The notes under the pieces were generated by a model that saw only the letters and a list, made by a program, of their open reading frames with translations, had not been told where the DNA came from and did no database searches. A stretch of DNA of 64,000 nucleotides from Streptomyces sp. WM6386. Its GTDB lineage: Bacteria; Actinomycetota; Actinomycetes; Streptomycetales; Streptomycetaceae. A program made the translations under genes and the position numbers. The DNA lies in NCBI RefSeq assembly GCF_000972385.1, contig NZ_JXTE01000011.1:62001-126000 (forward strand), given 5' to 3'. Below are positions 1-7,609 of the stretch, piece by piece; the stretch's first letter is position 1, and the number at the start of each line of letters is the position of its first letter.

Positions 1-104
1 GCGGCTTCCGCCGGGAGGGCTTCTCGCCGAGGATGCTCTACATCGATGGGGCCTGGCGGGACCACGAGCGGTGGGCCGTCACCGCCGAGATGATCCGGAA
101 GTGA
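1..104 (+). CDS. GNAT-family N-acetyltransferase, C-terminal end only
   Basis: The window opens inside a reading frame whose first full codon is base 3 and which stops at TGA 102-104. The 33 visible residues contain [21 protein letters not shown] followed by [11 protein letters not shown]. This is the usual C-terminus of RimJ/RimL-type GNAT acetyltransferases (a Gly-Phe-x-x-Glu-Gly beta strand, then Met-Leu-Tyr-Ile-x-Gly-x-Trp-x-Asp-His). Such enzymes transfer acetyl from acetyl-CoA to an amino group on a protein N-terminus or small molecule. The substrate cannot be told from this fragment, and the acetyl-CoA loop lies outside the window. Confidence 0.7.
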   Translation, partial: GFRREGFSPRMLYIDGAWRDHERWAVTAEMIRK

Positions 105-109
105 GGCCG

Positions 110-536
110 ATGCGTACCAGGGTGGTGCTGGACGCCCCATCCAATCTCGGGCTGCGTCCGCCGCGACGCGTTCGAGGACGACCGCAGCGAACTCGCCGCC
201 CTCAAGATCCCCGTCGTCACCGTCGGGGACATCCGCGAGTGGGGCGCGGACGCCCTGGCCCGGGCCACGGCCCAGGCCTTCGAGATCCCCGAACTCGACG
301 GATTCTGGGTTCACTTGGACGCGGACGTCCTCGATCCGTCCGTCATGCCGGCCGTCGACAGCCCCGACCCGGACGGACTCCTGCCCGGCGAACTCGTCGA
401 GCTGCTGCGGCCGTTGCTGGCTTCCGCGCACTGCGTCGGACTGAACGTCACCATCCACGACCCCGATCTCGACCCGGACGGCACGGCGGGCGCCCTCCTC
501 GCCGACATCGTGGTGTCCGCCTTTGCGCAATCCTGA
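110..536 (+). pseudogene. arginase/agmatinase-family pseudogene with internal deletion
   Basis: An ATG at 110 opens an arginase-like N-terminus (MRTRVVLDAPSNLGLRPP) in one frame. After about 18 codons this frame turns into low-quality sequence. From about base 165 a different frame carries DAFEDDRSELAALK, then FWVHLDADVLDP, then a normal C-terminus that stops at 536. HLDADVLDP is the second Mn-binding motif of the ureohydrolase fold. The first metal motif (Asp-x-His-x-Asp) and the central sheet, roughly 110 residues, are missing. The junction near 155-165 combines a large internal deletion with a frame change, so no functional enzyme is expected. The gene overlaps nothing and sits just behind the GNAT gene. 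Confidence 0.75.
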
Positions 537-576
537 CCCGTAGCGCCCCTGTTCAGCTCCCCGGCGAGCGGCTTCC

Positions 577-2507
577 ATGGCGATCGTGACGACGATCCGA
601 CGTGAGGTACTGACGCTGCCCGCCGCGGAGCTGGGGCCCGACAACCCGCTTCCCCCGCTGCGGCCGCTCGACGAGCTCCACCGCGTCGACGACCGCGACG
701 ACCTGCCTTCGCAGATGGCCCGCCAGATCGGCTACGAGCCCCTGCGCAGCCTGCTTCCCGTGCGCCTGCGGGACGGCTACGAGCGGGTGCGCGAGCCGCG
801 CGGGATCGATGCCCTCGTGATCGAGAACGACCGGCTGCGGGCCACCGTGCTCCCCGGTCTCGGCGGCCGGATCGCCTCCCTCCTCCACAAGCCGTCCGGT
901 CGCGAACTCCTGTACCGCAACCCGGTGTTCCAGCCCGCCGCGTTCGCCCTCAACGGCGCCTGGTTCTCCGGCGGTATCGAGTGGAACATCGGCGCCACCG
1001 GCCACACCACCCTCGCCTGCGCACCCCTGCACGCCGCCCGCGTACCCGCCCCCGACGGCGGCGAGATGCTGCGCCTGTGGGAGTGGGAGCGGCTGCGCGA
1101 CCTGCCCTTCCAGGTCGACCTCTGGATGCCGGACGGCTCCGACTTCCTGTACGTCGGCGTCCGCATCCGCAATCCGCACGCGAAGCCGGTGCCGACGTAC
1201 TGGTGGTCCAACATCGCCGTGCCCGAGCGGCGCCGGATCCTGGTACCGGCTGAGGAGGCATGGCTCCCCCACTGCCCGAAAGGCGCGGGAGGTGCCCCCA
1301 TCGGATACGAGCGACGACTGCGGAGGGTACCCGTGCCGACGTACGAGGAGACCCGGCAACTCCCGCATGCGGCCGACTACTTCTACGACCTTCCCGACGC
1401 CCGGCGCCGCTGGGTCGCCGCCCTCGACGAGGACGGTCACGGCCTGGTGCAGACGTCCACCGACGTACTGCGCGGACGCAAACTGTTCGTCTGGGGATCA
1501 GGGCCGGGCGGGCGACGCTGGCAGGAATGGCTCACCGAACCCGGCACCGACGGCTACTGCGAGATCCAGGCGGGGCTCGCCCGCACCCAGTTGGAGCACA
1601 TACGGCTGGACCCGGAGAGCGAGGTGTCGTGGCTGGAGGCGTACGGGCCACTGAACTCCCCGCCACAGGTGGGAGAGGCGGAGGCGCGGCTGGAAGCCGT
1701 ACTCCCGCGCGCCGACGTCGACGCCGCGTACGCCGCGTGGAAACCGCACGCCGACACCGCACCCGGCGAGAGCCTGGCCACCGGATCCGGCTGGGGCGCC
1801 CTCGAAGTGCTGTGCGCCGACCGGAAGTTGCCCGGTACCCCCTTCGACGACAGCACCCTCGGCGAGGCACAGGAACCCTGGCTGGAGCTGCTGCGGTCCG
1901 GAGTGCTGCCGGAGCCACGCCGGGTGCGGCCGCCCGGCGAGACGCTCGTCGCCCCGCACTGGCGGGACATGCTGGAGACCGCGCCCGCAGGTCCGCACAC
2001 CGAGTACCACCTCGGCGTCGCCCAGTGGCACGCCGGCGACCGGGCGCAGGCCGTGCGGAGTTGGGAGCGGGCCCTTGAACTCGCCCCGTCCGTCTGGCCG
2101 TTGCTGCGCTGCCTCGCCGTCTTCGACCAGGAGGTCGGCAACGGTGAGCGGGCCGCCGACCGGTACACCGAGGCCTTCGACGACCTGTGCCGGGAGCGGC
2201 GCGACGCGGGGGAGGCCTGGACGGCGGCTACCGCCGCGCTCGGCCGCGAGGCGATCGAGGCGCTGCTCGCGGTGGGCGCACGGGGGACGCGCGGTCGGTG
2301 TGGGCACGACTGCGTCCCGCGACGCGGGCCCGCGGGCTCGAGGCCGGGTTGCTGGTCGCCGAGGGCAGGAGGGAGGAGGCGCGGGCCGTGTTCGAGGAGG
2401 GCTTCGAGGTCGCCGACCTGAGGGAAGGGGCAGAGGCCGTCGGGCGGCTGTGGGAGCGGGTCAGCGACGAACCGCTGCCGGACCGCCACGACTTCCGTAT
2501 GCGCTGA
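577..2507 (+). pseudogene. DUF5107 / tetratricopeptide protein, frameshifted near the C-terminus
   Basis: From ATG 577 a long frame encodes a DUF5107 domain, including residues such as GLGGRIASLLHKPSGRELLY and PTYWWSNIAVPE, followed by TPR-like helices (YHLGVAQWHAGDRAQAVRSW). DUF5107 proteins are large actinobacterial proteins with a galactose-mutarotase-like beta sandwich. The sugar ligand is not established. At about 2275-2290 the good coding sequence leaves frame 1 and continues in the frame ending at 2507 (GDARSVWARLRPATRARG up to the usual LPDRHDFRMR end). The original frame runs on as arginine-rich nonsense to 2421. One missing base restores about 643 residues, so this is a late frameshift or a sequencing error. 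Confidence 0.75.
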
Positions 2508-2515
2508 CCCCGGTC

Positions 2516-2863
2516 CTACGCCCGCCGGTCCACGTACTCGTACACCACTCCGTCCGGGTGCATCGCGATCAGATTGCGCCCGGCCGGCGTCCCCACCGGT
2601 CCCGCGATGATGCGCGCGCCCAGTTCGGTCAGTACCCGATGGGCTTCGTCGACATCCTTGACGGCGATCGTGGCCGCGACCTTGCGCAGGATCTCCAACT
2701 CCGCCTCGGGACCGCTCATCAGGAGGAAGCAGCCGACGGCGGCCACCTGGACCCCGCCGCGCTCGAAGCGGAGGGCCGGGCCGCCGGCCAGGCGTTCGTA
2801 GAAGGGGACCGCGGTCTCCAGGTCGTCGACGCAGACGCGCAGCGTGGCTCCCAGAATGTCCAT
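2516..2863 (-). CDS. VOC-superfamily (glyoxalase/bleomycin-resistance-like) protein
   Basis: 115 residues in the beta-alpha-beta-beta-beta plan of a vicinal oxygen chelate domain: MDILGATLRVCVDDLETAVPFYERL at the N-terminus, LLMSGPEAELEIL in the middle, and a second half ending NLIAMHPDGVVYEYVDRR. Family members are metal-dependent lyases, dioxygenases or drug-binding proteins. The substrate cannot be assigned. The start is taken at ATG 2863, where the fold begins. An upstream in-frame extension would run into low-quality sequence. It lies 41 bases downstream of a hemerythrin-like gene fragment on the same strand and converges on the DUF5107 gene. Confidence 0.8.
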   Translation of the reverse strand: MDILGATLRVCVDDLETAVPFYERLAGGPALRFERGGVQVAAVGCFLLMSGPEAELEILRKVAATIAVKDVDEAHRVLTELGARIIAGPVGTPAGRNLIAMHPDGVVYEYVDRRA

Positions 2864-2904
2864 GCGGACGAGCCTAATAGCGGCGGCCGGGGCAGGAGAT
2901 CGTT

Positions 2905-3036
2905 TCACGCGATCCCCGCACCCCGGCCGCCGGACACCCATGCCTCGACGAGGTCATGGAAGGCCTGTTTCCGTTCGTCGCCCTTGGTGGCCGCCACCTC
3001 GTCGAGCAGTGTGGCCGTGACGGACCGCGTTATGCG
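2905..3036 (-). pseudogene. fragment of a hemerythrin-like gene
   Basis: The minus strand between 3036 and the TGA at 2905-2907 reads as a protein with good codon bias but has no ATG or GTG start: TRSVTATLLDEVAATKGDE, then RKQAFHDLVEAW, then VSGGRGAGIA. The central part resembles actinobacterial hemerythrin-domain proteins, where EVAATKGDERK precedes a helix leading to the metal-binding His-Glu motif. That motif is absent here, because the sequence changes character after LVEAW. I read it as a remnant of a deleted gene. The homology is by eye only. Its upstream edge coincides with the promoter-like sequence of the next gene. Confidence 0.45.
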
Positions 3037-3053
3037 TACGGGTGTACGGGTAC
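3029..3053 (+). promoter_or_regulatory. sigma-B-like promoter for the holin-like gene
   Basis: GTTA, a 15-base spacer and GGGTAC match the GNNT-N14/16-GGGTAC/T pattern of Streptomyces sigma-B-type promoters. The predicted start of transcription (about 3060) would lie only a few bases before ATG 3063, giving a leaderless or nearly leaderless message. This fits the lack of a ribosome binding site there. Confidence 0.35.
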
Positions 3054-3062
3054 CCGGCGGCC

Positions 3063-3584
3063 ATGGACCGCTTGGATCATCTTGAGCATCTGGACAAGCA
3101 CCTGGTCGAGGAGTTGGCCCAGGTGACGCGCGAGACCGTGCGCGAGGAACTGCGTGAGCAGTCGCGCAAGCAGCGCCGCAAGGCCGTGCTGTACGCCGCG
3201 TCCGGCGCCGTCGCCCTCTACGCGGGCGCCGCCCTGGCCCTGGCGGTGGGGCTGGCCCTCGCCCTCGGGCTGCCGGACTGGGCCGCCGCGCTGATCACCG
3301 CGGCGATCCTCGGGGTCGTCGCCTATGTGCTGCGCGGCGCCGCCCGGCCCTCCGCGTCCCGGCCGACGCCGCAGGGCGACCACGTCGTCGGCGGCAGGGC
3401 ACCGGCCACCCCGCCGGGCGGGACCGGCATGCCGTATCCGCCGGTGCCGCCCGTCGCGCCCGGCGGCGTGGGCGGGGCGACCGGGGCGCCCGGCGCGGGC
3501 ACGCCGGCAGCCGGGATGCCCGGCCCCGGCGTACCGCCGCGTCCCGACGACATCGACCCCGAGCAGCCGCGCCACCGGGCGTGA
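3063..3584 (+). CDS. phage-holin-family (Actinobacterial Holin-X type) membrane protein
   Basis: 173 residues. The N-terminal 40 residues form a charged amphipathic helix (HLDKHLVEELAQVTRETVRE). Two transmembrane segments follow at about 47-65 and 70-90, then a Pro/Gly/Ala-rich tail of about 75 residues. This is the layout of the actinobacterial holin-X/phage_holin_3_6 families, which are chromosomal membrane proteins of unknown role and not evidence of a prophage. No Shine-Dalgarno is visible before ATG 3063 and an earlier GTG at 3042 is possible. It is followed after 6 bases by an SDR gene, a pairing that suggests co-transcription. The tail is proline-rich and probably disordered. Confidence 0.75.
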   Translation: MDRLDHLEHLDKHLVEELAQVTRETVREELREQSRKQRRKAVLYAASGAVALYAGAALALAVGLALALGLPDWAAALITAAILGVVAYVLRGAARPSASRPTPQGDHVVGGRAPATPPGGTGMPYPPVPPVAPGGVGGATGAPGAGTPAAGMPGPGVPPRPDDIDPEQPRHRA

Positions 3585-3590
3585 TGCGCG

Positions 3591-4625
3591 GTGGAACGGC
3601 TGTGGAACGCCCTGCCCCGTCGGGGCAGGGCCGTCGTGGTGACCGGGGCCAGCGGCGGCGTGGGGCGGGCCACGGCCCTGGCCTTCGCCGCCCGCGGCGA
3701 CCGGGTCGCCCTGCTGGCCCGGGGACGCGAGGGCCTCGCCGCGACGGCGGACGAGGTGCAGCGCGTCGGGGGTGAGGCGCTCGTCGTCACCGTGGACATG
3801 GCCGACGCCAAGGCGGTCGACGACGCGGCGCAGAAGGTCGCCGACGCGTTCGGGCACATCGACGTGTGGGTCAACAACGCCTTCGCCGGGGTCTTCGCGC
3901 CCTTCACGGAGATCACCCCGGACGAGTTCCGCCGGGTGACCGAAGTGACGTACCTGGGCTATGTGTTCGGCACCCGCGCCGCGCTGCGGCACATGCTGCC
4001 ACGCGACCGGGGCACGATCGTGCAGGTCGGCTCGGCGCTCGCGTACCGCGGGATTCCGCTGCAGTCGGCGTACTGCGGTGCCAAGCACGCCATCCAGGGC
4101 TTCAACGAGTCGCTGCGCTGCGAGTTGCTGCACTCCGGCAGCGGTGTCCGTACGACGATGGTGCAGCTGCCCGCCGTCAACACCCCGCAGTTCGACTGGG
4201 TGTTGAACCGGATGCCGGGGCGCGCCCGGCCCGTCGCGCCGGTGTACCAGCCGGAGGTGGCGGCCCGCGCGGTCGTGCACGCGGCGGCTCATGGCCGGCG
4301 GCGGGAGTACTGGGTGGGGGGCTCCACCGCGGCGACGCTGATCGCCAACGCCGTGGCGCCCGGGGTGCTGGACCGCTATCTGGCGCGGACCGCGTTCGAG
4401 GCGCAGCAGGACGAGGGGGCGCACGGCGCCACCGGAAACCTGTGGAGTCCGGCCGACGGCCCGCACGGTCATGACTTCGGAGCGCACGGGCGCTTCGACG
4501 AGGAGTCCCGCACGGGCAGCCGGCAGGAGTGGATGTCCCTCAGGCGTGGTCAGGTGGGGAAGGTCCTCGCGGTGGGTGCGGGTGCGCTCGCGGCACGCAG
4601 GCTCGCCCGCCTCGTACGGCGTTAG
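3591..4625 (+). CDS. short-chain dehydrogenase/reductase (SDR) with C-terminal extension
   Basis: 344 residues from GTG 3591. Classical SDR features are visible: cofactor loop TGASGGVG at 18-25, NNAFAG at 95-100, catalytic Ser148, and Tyr161/Lys165 in YCGAKHA. The Rossmann domain ends near 265. A further 80 residues carry an acidic/histidine-rich segment and a hydrophobic, arginine-rich end (VLAVGAGALAARRLARLVRR) that may associate with the membrane. The substrate is unknown. SDRs of this size occur widely in actinobacteria, often beside stress genes. It probably shares a transcript with the holin-like gene. Its stop overlaps the end of a convergent enolase-family remnant. Confidence 0.85.
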   Translation: MERLWNALPRRGRAVVVTGASGGVGRATALAFAARGDRVALLARGREGLAATADEVQRVGGEALVVTVDMADAKAVDDAAQKVADAFGHIDVWVNNAFAGVFAPFTEITPDEFRRVTEVTYLGYVFGTRAALRHMLPRDRGTIVQVGSALAYRGIPLQSAYCGAKHAIQGFNESLRCELLHSGSGVRTTMVQLPAVNTPQFDWVLNRMPGRARPVAPVYQPEVAARAVVHAAAHGRRREYWVGGSTAATLIANAVAPGVLDRYLARTAFEAQQDEGAHGATGNLWSPADGPHGHDFGAHGRFDEESRTGSRQEWMSLRRGQVGKVLAVGAGALAARRLARLVRR

Positions 4626-4865
4626 GCGACCCTGAACTCCCTTGCGTCCTGCGCCCGCAGCGTCAGCCCGTGGCCGAGGCCCGTCACCGGCCGGACCGTA
4701 CCGCCCGTCGGATCCAGCGCCCCGTAGAACAGCATCGGCTCGATACGGACCTGGTCGTGGAACCACTCGAGGTGGCGAAGGTTGGGGACGCACGCGGCGG
4801 CCGCGGCGTGGGCGTGCGTCGGTCGGCACCGTGTACGCGGACACCGCCGGCAGACGCAGCTTCAT
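4622..4865 (-). pseudogene. enolase-superfamily pseudogene with internal deletion
   Basis: Reading leftwards from ATG 4865, the first codons (MKLRLPAVSAYTVPTDA) match the start of Streptomyces enolase-superfamily (mandelate racemase/muconate lactonizing enzyme-like) proteins. After 17 codons the frame becomes nonsense. In another frame the C-terminal end is intact: HAHAAAAACVPNLRHLEWFH, then DQVRIEPMLFYGALDPTGG, ending EFRVA and TAA at 4622-4624. The barrel carrying all metal-binding and acid/base residues is gone. The structure (a short 5' stub fused out of frame to a 3' end) is the same as in the arginase-like pseudogene at 110-536. Confidence 0.7.
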
Positions 4866-4870
4866 CGCCG

Positions 4871-5830
4871 TCAGGCCTGTTGCAGCTGGGGCAGCACCTT
4901 GGTGCGGTAGAAGTCGAAGAAGCCGCGCTGGTCGGGGCCGATCTGGTTGACGTAGATCCGGTCGAACCCCGCGTCGGCGAACGCGGACAGCGCCGCCACG
5001 TGCTCGTCGACGTCGTCCCCGCACACCGCCTTCTCCCGCACCGACTCCTCGGTCACCAGCGGCTGGAGCTGCTCGAAGTGGCTCGGCGAGGGCAGGATCT
5101 GGGCCATCTCACCGGGCAGGAACTGATTCGCCCACAGCCGGTGCACGGTCCGTACGGCCTCCTCGCGATCCGTGCCCCAGCAGACCTTGGTCCCGCCGCT
5201 GACCGGCTTGGCGCCCCCGCCGCCCTTGCGGAACTGGGCCACCATCGACTCGTCCGGCGTCATCGTGATGTAGCCGTCGCCCACCCGGGCCGCGAGCGAG
5301 GTCGCCGCCGGGCCGAACCCGGAGATGTCGATGGGGACGGGCTGGTCGGGGACCGTGTAGAGGCGGGCGTTCTCCACCGTGTAGTGGGTGCCGTGGTGGT
5401 TGACCTCCTCGCCGGTGAAGAGCCGGCGCATGATCTGGATCGACTCCTCCAGCATCTCCAGCCGGATGTGTGCGGGCGGCCAGACATGACCCAGGATGTG
5501 CTCGTTGAGCGCCTCGCCGCTGCCCACCCCCAGCCGGAAACGGCCCTCCGTCATCACCGCGGTGGTCGCCGCGGCCTGCGCCACGACCGCCGGGTGTGTG
5601 CGCACGGTCGGGCAGGTCACCGCCGTCTCCACGGGCAGCGACACCGCCTCCGAGAGCGCGCCGAGGACCGACCAGACGAACGGGCTCTGGCCCTGGGCGT
5701 CGTTCCACGGGTGGTAGTGGTCCGAGATCCACAGCGAGCGGAACCCGGCCTGCTCCGCCATCCTCGCCTGCTCGACGAGGTCCGCGGGGCCGAACTCCTC
5801 GCAGGACAGGAAGTAGCCGTACTCGGGCAT
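4871..5830 (-). CDS. F420-dependent LLM-class oxidoreductase (TIGR03557-type)
   Basis: 319 residues beginning MPEYGYFLSCEEFGPADLVE. The sequence has the luciferase-like barrel signatures of F420-dependent oxidoreductases: RMAEQAGFRSLWISDHYHPW near residue 30, GRFRLGVGSGEALNEHILG near 105, and a C-terminus with QIGPDQRGFFDFYRTKVLPQL. Such proteins use the deazaflavin F420 and belong with the F420-dependent glucose-6-phosphate dehydrogenase-like subgroup. The actual substrate is unknown. The start at ATG 5830 is supported by the family N-terminus. A sigma-B-type promoter match lies 40 bases upstream, so stress induction is likely. It is divergent from the NDH-2 operon. Confidence 0.85.
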   Translation of the reverse strand: MPEYGYFLSCEEFGPADLVEQARMAEQAGFRSLWISDHYHPWNDAQGQSPFVWSVLGALSEAVSLPVETAVTCPTVRTHPAVVAQAAATTAVMTEGRFRLGVGSGEALNEHILGHVWPPAHIRLEMLEESIQIMRRLFTGEEVNHHGTHYTVENARLYTVPDQPVPIDISGFGPAATSLAARVGDGYITMTPDESMVAQFRKGGGGAKPVSGGTKVCWGTDREEAVRTVHRLWANQFLPGEMAQILPSPSHFEQLQPLVTEESVREKAVCGDDVDEHVAALSAFADAGFDRIYVNQIGPDQRGFFDFYRTKVLPQLQQA

Positions 5831-5869
5831 GGGTGCCTCCGGTGGTTCCACGAACGGGACGCGGTCCGG

Positions 5870-5893
5870 GTACCCGGTGGCATCCACGGAAAC
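5870..5893 (-). promoter_or_regulatory. sigma-B-type promoter of the F420-dependent oxidoreductase gene
   Basis: Read on the minus strand: GTTT (5893-5890), exactly 14 bases, then GGGTAC (5875-5870). This is the best match in the window to the Streptomyces sigma-B consensus. Transcription would begin near 5862, leaving a leader of about 30 bases before ATG 5830. Confidence 0.6.
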
Positions 5894-5968
5894 CGGCGCA
5901 CGTTTGGGCCCCCTGACCAGGGTTACGCGGAAGGCTCCCGAGGTACGCGACAGCCCCGGAGGCGCACT

Positions 5969-7609
5969 GTGAGTCGACCCCGCATCGTGATCGTCGGCGC
6001 CGGTTTCGCCGGGTACCGGACGGCCCGCACCCTGTCCCGGCTCACCCGGCACAAGGCCGAGATCACCCTGCTCAACCCGACCGACTACTTCCTGTACCTG
6101 CCCCTGCTGCCCCAGGTCGCCGCCGGCGTCCTGGAGCCGCGCCGGGTCACCGTGTCCCTCTCGGGCACGCTGCCCCGGGTGCGGCTGGTGCTCGGCGAGG
6201 CCGACGGCATCGACCTGGACGGGCGCACCGTGCACTACACGGACCCCGAGGGCGGCGTCGGCACGCTGCCCTACGACCGGCTGGTGATCGCCGTCGGCAG
6301 CGTCAACAAGCTCCTGCCGATCCCCGGTGTCGCCGAGCACGCGCACGGGTTCCGGGGCCTGCCCGAGGCGCTGTATCTGCGCGACCACGTCACCCGGCAG
6401 ATGGAACTCGCGGGCGGCGCGAAGGACGCTGCCGCCCGCCGCACGTTCGTGGTGGTCGGCGCCGGTTACACCGGCACCGAGGTCGCCGCGCACGGGCAGA
6501 TGTACACGGACGCCCAGATGCGCAGGCGCCCGCCGCGGGACGGTGTGCGGCCGCGCTGGCTGCTGCTCGACGTCGCGCCGCGCGTCCTGCCCGAGATGGA
6601 CGAACGGCTCTCGCGCACCGCCGACCGGGTACTGCGGCAGCGGGGCGTCGACGTACGCATGGGGACCTCAGTGAAGGAGGCCACGCACGAGGGAGTCCTG
6701 CTGAGCGACGGGGAGTTCGTCGAGACGCGGACGCTGGTGTGGTGTGTCGGCGTACGGCCCGATCCGCTGGTCGAGGGTGTCGGGCAGCCCCTGGAGCGGG
6801 GGCGGCTGATCGTCGATCCGTACCTCCAGGTGCCGGGCCGGCCCGAGGTGTTCGCGTGCGGGGACGCGGCCGCGGTGCCCGATCTGAACGACCCCGGTTC
6901 CTTCACGCCGATGACCGCGCAGCATGCCTGGCGGCATGGAGAGGTCGCGGCACGGAACGTCGCCGCGTCGCTGGGGATCGGCGACCGTCTCGCGTACCGC
7001 CACCGTGATCTGGGCTTCGTCGTCGACCTCGGCGGCGCCAAGGCCGCGGCCAATCCGCTGGGCGTCCCGCTGCCCGGACCGCTGGCCGGCCTCGTCACCC
7101 GCGGCTACCACCTCGCGGCGATGCCCGGCAATCGCGTCCGGGTCGCCGCGGACTGGCTGCTGGAGTCCGTACTCCCGCGCCAGGCCGTGCAGTTGGGGCT
7201 CGTACGGTCCTGGTCGGTGCCGTTGGACACGGCGTCGCCGGAACTGGCGCGGGTCCCGGGACGGCCGGAGCGGGGGCCGGATGCGAGCGCGCGCGGACTG
7301 GTGGAGGACCCCCCTGGTCAGGAGTCCGCGGAGAGCGCGGCGAGCGAGAAACCCGCCGGGAACGGAGGGGCCGCCGGAAACGGAGGGGCCGCCGAGCCCG
7401 CCGAGGGCCGACCCGGCGGCGAGCCCGCGAAGAACCAGCCGGGAGGCGAACCGGCCAGGAACCAGCCCGGCGGCGAACCGGCCAGGAACCAGCCCGGCGG
7501 CGAACCCGCCAGGAACCCCGGTCCCGCCAAGGCACCCGGCCCGGACCTCGCCCCCGGCCCCGTCAAGTGCCCCGACCGTCCCGCCGCCCCCGCTGAGGGA
7601 GACTCATGA
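5969..7609 (+). CDS. ndh: type II NADH dehydrogenase-like FAD oxidoreductase with a repeat-rich tail
   Basis: 546 residues from GTG 5969 (Shine-Dalgarno ccggagg 7 bases upstream). FAD-binding GAGFAG is at 10-15, the NADH-binding GAGYTG at 164-169, and the FAD motif ACGDAAAVPD near 295. The C-terminal membrane-anchoring region includes RGYHLAAMPGNRVRVAADWL. Type II NADH dehydrogenases pass electrons from NADH to menaquinone without pumping protons. Unusually, about 110 residues are added after residue 435: a Gly/Ala/Glu-rich stretch and four 9-residue units of PGGEPARNQ. The stop overlaps the transketolase start (ATGA), so the two genes are translationally coupled. Confidence 0.85.
   Translation: MSRPRIVIVGAGFAGYRTARTLSRLTRHKAEITLLNPTDYFLYLPLLPQVAAGVLEPRRVTVSLSGTLPRVRLVLGEADGIDLDGRTVHYTDPEGGVGTLPYDRLVIAVGSVNKLLPIPGVAEHAHGFRGLPEALYLRDHVTRQMELAGGAKDAAARRTFVVVGAGYTGTEVAAHGQMYTDAQMRRRPPRDGVRPRWLLLDVAPRVLPEMDERLSRTADRVLRQRGVDVRMGTSVKEATHEGVLLSDGEFVETRTLVWCVGVRPDPLVEGVGQPLERGRLIVDPYLQVPGRPEVFACGDAAAVPDLNDPGSFTPMTAQHAWRHGEVAARNVAASLGIGDRLAYRHRDLGFVVDLGGAKAAANPLGVPLPGPLAGLVTRGYHLAAMPGNRVRVAADWLLESVLPRQAVQLGLVRSWSVPLDTASPELARVPGRPERGPDASARGLVEDPPGQESAESAASEKPAGNGGAAGNGGAAEPAEGRPGGEPAKNQPGGEPARNQPGGEPARNQPGGEPARNPGPAKAPGPDLAPGPVKCPDRPAAPAEGDS
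7412..7519 (+). repeat. four in-frame 27-bp tandem repeats in the NDH-2 tail
   Basis: Units at 7412-7438, 7439-7465, 7466-7492 and 7493-7519 each encode PGGEPA(K/R)N(Q/P). The copies differ at only a few bases, mostly synonymous, which indicates recent expansion by slippage or unequal crossover. The repeat adds hydrophilic, probably disordered linker. Confidence 0.9.

Noticed and set aside
3030..5024. Long minus-strand open frame opposite the holin-like and SDR genes
   Set aside because: It is the antisense shadow of high-GC coding genes, is rich in Arg/Gly/Pro, and shows no domain except the real 5' stub of the enolase-family scar.
7412..7519. Tandem repeats as a CRISPR array
   Set aside because: The units are contiguous, in frame and coding, without spacers.
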